64,000 nt of DNA from DASPOJ01 sp963819015 (GTDB taxonomy: Bacteria; Acidobacteriota; Terriglobia; Acidiferrales; UBA7541): assembly GCA_963819015.1 (NCBI GenBank), contig CAWFUN010000007.1, positions 248,001 through 312,000 on the forward strand, given 5' to 3'. Within the stretch, counting starts at the first letter, position 1. Every line of letters begins with the position of its first letter. The notes under the pieces are model-generated. The model was not told the DNA's origin. It ran no database searches and was given only the letters and a program-made list of their open reading frames with translations. Below are positions 57,917-64,000 of this stretch, in pieces. Both the position numbers and the translations under genes were made by a program.

Positions 57917-58630
57917 TCAGCCTAGCTCCCCAAGAATCTCCTGGAACTCAAAAAAACCCTTCTTCCCGACGACCCACCGCGCCGCCAACAGCGCGCCTTG
58001 CGCGAACCCCTCGCGGCTGCGCGCAGTGTGCCGAAGCGTGATCGTGTCACCGGCGGAATCGAACCCGATTTCATGCGTCCCCGGCGTGGCCCCCGCGCGG
58101 CTCGCGCTCAAGTCGATCGGCCGGTCGTACCCGGCGCGGCGCATGTCTTCCGCGAGCTTGAGCAGCGTGCCCGACGGCGCGTCCTTTTTTTGCGCGTGGT
58201 GAATCTCCCAGCCCCACGCGCCGTATTCGGCGCGCTTAGCGAAGAGGCCAGCCGCATCCGCAACGATCTTTATGAAAAGATTCATGCCCACCGAAAAATT
58301 AGGCGCCCACACCACGCCGGCGCCGCTTCTCGCCACAGCGACCCGCATCGCCTGCAATTGATCTTGCCAGCCCGTCGTTCCGACCACACAATTCACGCCC
58401 AGGCCCGTGATCTTCCGCACGTTCTCGGCCGCCGTCGCGGGCGTCGAAAACTCGATCGCCACATCCACTCCGCGAAAGTTTCCAGCCGTAATCCCCGCGC
58501 CGCCTGCGTTGTTGTCGATGTCCAGCCGCAACCGCACGTCGAAACCATGTTGCGGCGCCAGTTGCTCGATGAGCTTCCCCATCTTGCCGTAGCCGACGAT
58601 CGCCAATCCGCGTGCCGTCGCAGCGCTCAT
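57917..58630 (-). CDS. dapB: 4-hydroxy-tetrahydrodipicolinate reductase
   Basis: A 237-aa NAD(P)H-dependent reductase. LAIVGYGKMGKLIEQLA is the Rossmann motif, VAIEFSTPATAAENV and VVGTTGW follow, and APNFSVGMNLF plus EIHHAQKKDAPSGTLL carry the catalytic His and Lys. It produces tetrahydrodipicolinate. The ATG overlaps the dapE stop (ATGA at 58627-58630), which fixes the start and implies coupled translation. Confidence 0.95.
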   Translation of the reverse strand: MSAATARGLAIVGYGKMGKLIEQLAPQHGFDVRLRLDIDNNAGGAGITAGNFRGVDVAIEFSTPATAAENVRKITGLGVNCVVGTTGWQDQLQAMRVAVARSGAGVVWAPNFSVGMNLFIKIVADAAGLFAKRAEYGAWGWEIHHAQKKDAPSGTLLKLAEDMRRAGYDRPIDLSASRAGATPGTHEIGFDSAGDTITLRHTARSREGFAQGALLAARWVVGKKGFFEFQEILGELG

Positions 58631-59658
58631 GCGCCCGCCTCGCCGCGCGCGGAGTTCCCGATCAACCTCCGCGCCAATCGCTCGTACAGATCCACCGCTT
58701 CGATCAGTTCCCTCTTCGGCACGCGCTCTTCCGCCGTGTGCGCCAAATGAATATTGCCCGGCCCGATCAAAAGCGGCTGGCCCCACGAATCGCCGAACGC
58801 CGGAATGTCCGTCGCGAACGCCACGATGGTGGTCGAAAATCCATCAAAGGCCGTGAGCCGCTTCGCCGGAATCAAGATCACTTCCGTGGCTTCCGCGCGG
58901 CCTGCCACGGCGCGGCTCACGCCCTCGCGCAACGGCGCCGGGTCGCTCACCACGCGAAACATCACGTCCGCCTCCGCATGATCCGCCAGCACGTTAGGCG
59001 CGCGCCCGCCGGAAATCAAGCCTATGTTGAGCGTGCTCTTGCCGAGCAGCGCGTCTTCAGGCAACGGAATCCGCCGGATGTCTTCCAGCACGTCGAGCAG
59101 CGTGTGAATCGCGGAATGTCCCAGTTCCGGATACGCCGAATGCGCCAGCTTGCCGCGCGCGACGATCTGAAATCGCAGCGCGCCTTTCGAGCCCAGCGCC
59201 AACGCATTCTGCGTCGGCTCGCCGTTGATCAAGTAACGCGAGCCGCGCGGTTGCGTGGCTGCGAGCTTTGCGCCCGCGCTGTTTTTCTCTTCCCCGACGA
59301 CAAACAACAGCCCGATCCCGCGCGTGCCCGAGGCCAGCAGGCGCTCCGCGGCTTGCACCATCGCCGCGATGATGCCCTTCGCATCGCACGCGCCGCGCCC
59401 CCAAAGGAATTCGTCGTCCTCGCGCGAAGCGAAATGCGGCGGCACTGTGTCCATGTGCGTCGAAAACGTCACGCAGGGCTCGCCCCAATGCGCGAAGACG
59501 TTGAGCCGCCCCGGCTCAACTTCCATCCGCTCCACCCGGCCGCCGTACGCGCCGGCCAAACCCGAGAGGTGCCCGAAAAGGAATTCGCCCACCGGCCCCT
59601 CATGTCCCGTGACAGACTCGATGTCCACAAGCGCGCGTGTTAGTTCAAAAAGTTGCAT
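58627..59658 (-). CDS. dapE: Succinyl-diaminopimelate desuccinylase (M20 peptidase family)
   Basis: A 343-aa zinc-dependent M20 deacylase. STHMDTVPPHF carries the first metal His and Asp, GRGACDAKGIIAAMVQA the bridging Asp, FVVGEEKNSAGAK the catalytic Glu pair, and YLINGEPTQN another ligand. It removes succinate from N-succinyl-LL-DAP. The sequence also resembles acetylornithine deacetylases, but the dap-operon setting supports DapE. It is the first gene of the operon dapE-dapB-dapA-dapD. Confidence 0.9.
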   Translation of the reverse strand: MQLFELTRALVDIESVTGHEGPVGEFLFGHLSGLAGAYGGRVERMEVEPGRLNVFAHWGEPCVTFSTHMDTVPPHFASREDDEFLWGRGACDAKGIIAAMVQAAERLLASGTRGIGLLFVVGEEKNSAGAKLAATQPRGSRYLINGEPTQNALALGSKGALRFQIVARGKLAHSAYPELGHSAIHTLLDVLEDIRRIPLPEDALLGKSTLNIGLISGGRAPNVLADHAEADVMFRVVSDPAPLREGVSRAVAGRAEATEVILIPAKRLTAFDGFSTTIVAFATDIPAFGDSWGQPLLIGPGNIHLAHTAEERVPKRELIEAVDLYERLARRLIGNSARGEAGA

Positions 59659-60137
59659 CGCATCTTCATTTTCTGGATTGGAAACGCACGGAGAAGGAGA
59701 ACCACGCGGGCGACCTCGCGGGTCATCGCTCCTCGATAGCGCTCCATCCGTATTTGCCGGATGACAGTGGACAGGCCTGAGACCTATCCCCCAACCGCCG
59801 CGAATTGCAGTATTCCCGACGATTTCGGCGGACCTTTTTCGACAAACCCTTTTCGCCGGGACATCCGACCCTGCTCGGAAATGCCGGCCCGGCTACTCGT
59901 GGCGTCCGCGCCTCTACCAAGAACACTTTCAGGCTACTTGAGTGCTCCCACGGCTGTCAAATCATTGTTTCCCGCGGCTGCCCGGAGGAATACGAGTTCG
60001 ATGTCGCGGAACGATTGAATTGTCGGGCGCGGAATCTGCTTCTGGATGCGAAGCCTTACGAAGATTTAGTGAAATCGAGAGGTGGAAGACCTCGCGGCGT
60101 CCCGATTCCGAGGGACACCGCGCCAATCGATGTGCAG
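59659..60137. other. Upstream region of the dap operon
   Basis: About 480 bases without a supported gene, between dapE and the outer-membrane protein end. A small CATCCG/CGGATG inverted repeat lies near 59745-59766. I looked for a lysine riboswitch or Lys-rich leader on the minus strand and did not find one. Confidence 0.4.
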
Positions 60138-60797
60138 CTAGTGCCGGCCGAACGTGTAGCCCAGCGAGACCGAGTATTCCGGCACGAAATTGCTGCCAAA
60201 TTGAGAGAAATTGGGGACGTACCGCAAATCCACCTGCGGCTTGAGGAAAACGCCGCCCTTGACGTACAGCTTCACGCCGACCGCGCCGTGCACTTGGAAG
60301 TGCGTGGAGATCGCATAGAGAGCGCTCTGAGTGCCTGTAATCGCACTGGAGCCGGTTACATAGCTGTTGACCCTCACCGCTCCGATCCCGCCTTGAATTT
60401 CGGGAACGAAGCGCCCTCTCGTCAACTTGTCTGGGATCGGATGATAAATCGCGTTCAAGTCGAAGAACTCCGGGCGATAGCCCAAGCCCAGGTAGTCGCC
60501 CTGCGAAAACTTCCAGTCTGTTTGGAAGCTGAAACCCAGATGATCGTTGAACAGGAAGTCCGCGCCGATCTTGCCGAACGCCCCGGTCATCTTCGGGGCG
60601 TTGTCGGTCTGACCGAGAATGTACGCATCCGGCTGGTCCAGGCAGTCTGCAGGTCGCACGCAAGCCTTGTCCATCGCGGTACCGGCGCCGAAAAACACGC
60701 TGAAGCCCTGCGCCTGCGCTCGCGGAGCCGCTGCCAGCGCCAACAGGAACAGGAAAAAGATTGGAAACGCTCGGAGGATGAATTTCAAGTTACACAC
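60138..60797 (-). CDS. Outer-membrane beta-barrel protein
   Basis: A ~216-219-aa exported protein. A signal peptide (FPIFFLFLLALAAAPRAQAQ) precedes a barrel with alternating aromatic strands (GFSFQTDWKFSQGDYLGLGY, FVPEIQGGIGAVRVNSY) and a C-terminal strand ending YSVSLGYTFGRH. This resembles the small OmpA/OmpW-like barrels. A loop contains two Cys (DKACVRPADCLDQ), probably a disulfide. The GTG at 60797 or a TTG at 60788, eight bases after GGGAG, is the start. Confidence 0.78.
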   Translation of the reverse strand: MCNLKFILRAFPIFFLFLLALAAAPRAQAQGFSVFFGAGTAMDKACVRPADCLDQPDAYILGQTDNAPKMTGAFGKIGADFLFNDHLGFSFQTDWKFSQGDYLGLGYRPEFFDLNAIYHPIPDKLTRGRFVPEIQGGIGAVRVNSYVTGSSAITGTQSALYAISTHFQVHGAVGVKLYVKGGVFLKPQVDLRYVPNFSQFGSNFVPEYSVSLGYTFGRH

Positions 60798-60998
60798 TCC
60801 CGGTGCGAAATTGGGGTTACTAGGAATCTAACCCGGGATTAGATGTAAGGTCGCGGTCGCCGGTTGTTCGCGGCAACCTCAGGGTGACGAATCGGCCAGA
60901 AAAGTGGCACTTGAGCTGCTATGCGGGTGTGAGCCAAGCGGGAGGCCGCATACCGAACCTGAGCGAGCGCAGCGAGCGAAGGACCTCTCTGTTCGAGT

Positions 60999-61075
60999 TG
61001 GAGGCGCGGGTGGGATTCGAACCCACGCATGGAGGTTTTGCAGACCTCTCCCTTAAGCCACTTGGGTACCGCGCC
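60999..61075 (-). tRNA. tRNA-Cys (anticodon GCA)
   Basis: On the minus strand the acceptor GGCGCGG pairs with CCGCGCC, followed by T and encoded CCA (60999-61001). The anticodon stem GAGGT/ACCTC encloses CTGCAAA, so the anticodon is GCA, reading UGC/UGU. The T-arm is GTGGG-TTCGAAT-CCCAC. Its 5' end overlaps the galT frame by 23 bases. It is the tRNA whose charging the sat leader would sense. Confidence 0.95.
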
Positions 61076-62148
61076 TCGCAAATTGCAGTATAGCGAAACG
61101 CGTTCCGTCTGTCAGGAGGCCGGCGGCGCGGTCAGTCTCGAACACAGCTTCACGCAGGAAACGTGCGGATTCTTCCGGCGGCGTCGGGCAGATGTAAAAC
61201 CCCGAGCCCCACTCGAATCCGGCGACTTTGGTGAGCATCGGAATGATTTCAATATGCCAGTGGTAGTGCTCGTTGGTTTCTTCGCCGACGGGCGAGGTGT
61301 GCATCATGAAATTGTAGGGGGGCTTGTCGAGCACGTCATCCAGCCGGGCAAGAGTGTCTTTCAACATCCGGGCCAGACTGCTGTAAACCTTCGTTTGGTT
61401 GTTCTCGAACGCCGAGCCGTGCACCTTCGGCAGCATCCAGGTCTCGAACGGGAATCGCGGGGCGTACGGCGCCAGTGAGATGAATACATCGTTTTCGCTG
61501 ATCACGCGTGCGCCCGATTCCCTCTCTTGCCGGATGATGTCGCAGAAGATGCAGCGCTCTTTTTCCTGGTAGTAGTGCTTGGAGCCGTCCACTTCCTCGC
61601 GCACGCGCTTCGGCACGATGGGCAGCGCGATCAATTGCGAATGCGGGTGCTCGAGCGACGCTCCGGCGGCCTCTCCGTGATTCTTGAAAATGAGCACATA
61701 GCGAAAACGCTTGTCGTTCTTAAGATCGAGCATGCGGTCGCGATAACGCCCAAAGCACGTCCTCGACGGCGCGTTCCGGCAGCGTCGCGAGCGTGCGCTG
61801 CGTGGTCGGGCGTCTCGATAATGACCTCGTGCGCGCCGACTCCGTTCATCCGGTCGTACAGGCCGTCGCCTTCGCGGTCCAGGTCGCCCTCGATTCCCAG
61901 CGCCGGAAATTTGTTGGGGACGACGCGCACGCGCCAGCCGGGCGTGTTCGCGGCCGCCGCTCTCGCGGCCGTAGGCCAGGATTTCGTGCGGCGTCTTTTG
62001 CTTCGTTGCCGTGGCAAAACGGGCAAATCCCTTGTTCTTGATTTCGACGCTTTCGCCGGACGAAATCGTCGGGCCGCTTGGCGCGGTCGGTGGAAATGAT
62101 CACCCAACGGCCCGTAATTGGGTCCTTCCGAAGTTCGGGCAACTGCAT
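61053..62148 (-). CDS. galT: UDP-glucose--hexose-1-phosphate uridylyltransferase, frame broken
   Basis: A GalT-family enzyme of the Leloir pathway, swapping UMP between UDP-glucose and galactose-1-phosphate. MQLPELRKDPITGRWVIIST opens it. CPFCHGNE supplies zinc Cys residues, and ASLEHPHSQLIALP holds the active-site His. The frame breaks at about 62015, 61960 and 61735; the sites I could resolve fit an extra base. The last frame runs into the tRNA-Cys gene and stops at 61053, so the natural C-terminus may be slightly shorter. GGGAGGA abuts the ATG at 62148, so a TTG two codons later is an alternative start. Corrected length is ~355-360 aa. Confidence 0.85.
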
Positions 62149-62262
62149 TCCTCCCACAATTGGGCTTGCCTGGCCCAAACAGGCTGCTCCGATGCACTTG
62201 GACGCGCCCCGTTTTGGTCCAGAAGCGGCCACTTCCGGGCTTACTCCATGAAGAAGCGCATC

Positions 62263-62773
62263 TTAATACACGCGCCGCGCCGCGTCTATTTTCGAAGGAG
62301 ATTGTTTTCGCGTTATCCGCCAGCAAACGCTCCTTGTGGAGGCGAACTGTCGGCCGGCGGCCCGGCGCCGCTTCGATGGCCAGAACGTCGAACCGGCAAG
62401 GCGCCTCGCGAGATGCGCCTCTCGGCCAGGAAGCTGGCGCGCCATGCGCGAAAGCTGGCGGCGTTTATCGCGCGTGACGGCGTCCTCGGGCAGTGCCTGC
62501 CGCGGCGGGCTTCGTCGCATCCGTGCTTCGCGTTTTCACTTCGACAAATGCGAGGACCGGCCCGTCGTAACCGATCAGATCAATCTCGCCTTTCACGCCC
62601 GGAACTGTGAAGTTTCGCGCGACAAACACGTAGCCGTGCCGCCGCAAGTACCAGTAGGCGTAACGTCTCCCCGCGCATTCCCTGTTGCTTGGCTTGTTGT
62701 TTTGCAGCAAGGCCCGGAAGAAGGCAACTCCGGCGCGAGGCCGCGCCGCGCCGCCCACTGCACGCAGAAACAT
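62263..62773 (-). CDS. YraN/UPF0102-family protein, frame broken
   Basis: A small endonuclease-fold protein. The core AYWYLRRHGYVFVARNF and GEIDLIGYDGPVLAFVEVKTR carries the Asp and Glu-x-Lys residues of the restriction-endonuclease-like UPF0102 family. The remainder (RDKRRQLSRMARQ, then FDVLAIEAAPGRR and RLHKERLLADNAK) lies in two other frames after extra bases near 62490, 62440 and 62410. Start and stop are therefore approximate. YraN members are usually ~120-150 aa, often near rsmI or rnhB; function unknown. Confidence 0.6.
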
Positions 62774-62860
62774 GACGCGAGAAAAAATCGCCATGTGCGT
62801 CACTGGCTCCCATCGCAACAATTGCATTACCACACGCACTGCGGCCGATCTCGGCGTTCG

Positions 62861-64000
62861 TCACACGAATCGGCGCCGGGCGCGGAACTCCGGAAGGCCT
62901 GCTCTACAGCGCTCCTGCTTCCGTGATGCAGCCGCGAGCGTGTCCAGCGCGAAATCCGCCAGCCGCCGGTCAATCAAGAGCGGCGGCGAAAGGCGGATCG
63001 CATTCTCTCCCGCGCCAAGAACCAGCAACCCCTTGCGGAATGCGCGCTCGACGATGGCGTCGCGCAGATCGTGCGCGCGTTCCTTCGTCTTTTGTCGGCA
63101 ACGATCTCCACGCCGATCATCAATCCTCGTCCGCGAACGTCGCCCGACGCTGCGTAATTCTTCGGCCAGTCCGCCAGCCGCCCGAGAATGTATTCGCCCA
63201 TGCGCTTCGCGTTTTCGATGTACTGCGTTTCGAGAAGGCGCAATCGTCGCCAGCGCCGCCGCGATGCAGACGGGATTTCCGCCGAACGTCGAGGCGTGCG
63301 CGCCGGGCGGCCAATCCATCAAGTCCGCGCGCGCAATCGTCGCCGAAAGCGGCATGCCCGGAGGCGATCCCCTTGGCGACGCAGATGATGTCCGGCTCAA
63401 GCCCGGCGTGATCGCCGGCCCACCATTTCCCCGTGCGGCCCATGCCGCACTGCACTTCGTCGCAACGAGAAGAATTCCGTGCTGCCGGCATAGTTTCTGC
63501 AGCTCGCGCAAGAAACTCGGCGGGCGCGGGCAAATAACCGCCTTCGCCCTGAATCGGCTCGACGACAATGGCGGCCACATCTTGCGGATCGACGACCCGC
63601 TTGAAACAGTTCGCGCTCGATGAAGCGATGCGCAGTCCGTGCAGCAGGACTTCCGCTGTCTCGCCCGATGCGGGCAGCGATAGGGATTCGGATACGGCAC
63701 GTGAAAAACGCCGGAAAGCAGCGACACCGAATCCCTTGCGCTGCACCGGCTTTCGACGCCGTCAGCGAAAGCGCGCCCATGGTGCGCCCGTGAAAAGCCG
63801 CCGTAGAACGCGATGAATTTTTCGCGGCGCGTGTGATAGCGCGCCAGCTTGATGGCCGCCTCGACGGCTTCGGTGCCGGAGTTGCCGAAGTAGACGCGCT
63901 TCGGCCCGGTCCCGGCGCGATCGCGGACAGCTTTTGCGCCAGCTCCACCAGGCTCGGATAGTAGAAATCCGTGCCCGACATGTGAATCAGTTCCGCCGCC
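62861..64000 (-). CDS. Class III (acetylornithine/4-aminobutyrate-type) aminotransferase, 5' end outside window, frame broken
   Basis: A PLP-dependent aminotransferase. In order are MSGTDFYYPSLVELAQKL, YFGNSGTEAVEAAIKLARYH, FHGRTMGALSLTASK, AAIVVEPIQGEGGY, a CDEVQCGMGRTGKWWA segment with the PLP-ring Asp, the Lys in ICVAKGIASG, and STFGGNPVCIAAA. This is the acetylornithine/GABA/diaminobutyrate aminotransferase group; substrate specificity is not clear. The frame breaks several times, for example TTTTCAC for TTTCAC near 63790 and AAAGCC for AAGCC near 63760. The N-terminus lies beyond base 64000. Confidence 0.82.
   Translation of the reverse strand, partial: GGGTDSHVGHGFLLSEPGGAGAKAVRDRAGTGPKRVYFGNSGTEAVEAAIKLARYHTRREKFIAFYGGFSRAHHGRAFADGVESRCSARDSVSLLSGVFHVPYPNPYRCPHRARQRKSCCTDCASLHRARTVSSGSSIRKMWPPLSSSRFRAKAVICPRPPSFLRELQKLCRQHGILLVATKCSAAWAARGNGGPAITPGLSRTSSASPRGSPPGMPLSATIARADLMDWPPGAHASTFGGNPVCIAAALATIAPSRNAVHRKREAHGRIHSRAAGGLAEELRSVGRRSRTRIDDRRGDRCRQKTKERAHDLRDAIVERAFRKGLLVLGAGENAIRLSPPLLIDRRLADFALDTLAAASRKQERCRAGLPEFRARRRFV

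Noticed and set aside
59659..60137. Lysine riboswitch or Lys leader peptide before the dap operon
   Set aside because: No riboswitch-like core and no run of Lys codons in a short ORF with a terminator were found.

Overview
The window is GC-rich, densely coded bacterial chromosome. The gene repertoire fits an Acidobacteriota-like Gram-negative soil organism: a Ser/Thr kinase fused to a TolB-like propeller, paired OmpL-like (Bbp2) porins beside glnA, a large TPR protein, a WxPGxW-repeat secreted protein, AsmA, dapD-type lysine synthesis and several PAS hybrid kinases. This taxonomic call is inference from gene content only. I see no insertion sequence, prophage or CRISPR array.

Layout. 0-8 kb: an NtrC-type two-component pair, a PknB-type kinase, a PQQ-type sugar dehydrogenase-like protein, a small secreted protein and a dienelactone hydrolase. 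8-11.2 kb: a sulfate-assimilation operon (sat, TauE/SafE permease, [4Fe-4S] APS reductase). It is preceded by a 32-codon ORF with nine Cys codons and three mutually exclusive RNA helices ending in an intrinsic terminator. This is a complete candidate cysteine attenuator and the most interesting element here. 11-25 kb: a TPR protein, hemD, a GAF-ANTAR regulator, the cluster glnB / siroheme dehydrogenase / ilvA / uroporphyrinogen methyltransferase, two Bbp2 porins and glnA. Siroheme serves sulfite and nitrite reductases, so this stretch links sulfur and nitrogen assimilation. 25-39 kb: a GH30 lipoprotein, a hybrid kinase, a nickel-type transporter, a type III PKS plus FAD oxidoreductase pair, YceI, membrane proteins, AsmA, a CAP-domain protein and a GH31 glycosidase. 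39-49 kb: a WxPGxW protein, a methyltransferase, a Gfo/Idh/MocA oxidoreductase with a sugar isomerase, a ~1,156-aa protein that may be a PPi-type PEP carboxykinase, a metallophosphoesterase and tRNA-Arg(CCG). 49-60 kb: small membrane proteins, MscS, a BarA-like kinase coupled to a REC-GGDEF protein, the dapE-dapB-dapA-dapD operon and an outer-membrane protein. 60-64 kb: tRNA-Cys(GCA), galT, a YraN-family protein and a class III aminotransferase that runs off the window.

Sequence quality matters when reading this annotation. Wherever I could resolve a break, it was explained by an extra base, often one that lengthens a short homopolymer. Breaks occur singly in the permease, ilvA, GH31 and BarA-like kinase genes, and densely at 44.7-47.7 kb and 61.7-63.9 kb. 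I treat these as probable base-calling or assembly errors in intact genes and annotate the reconstructed spans.
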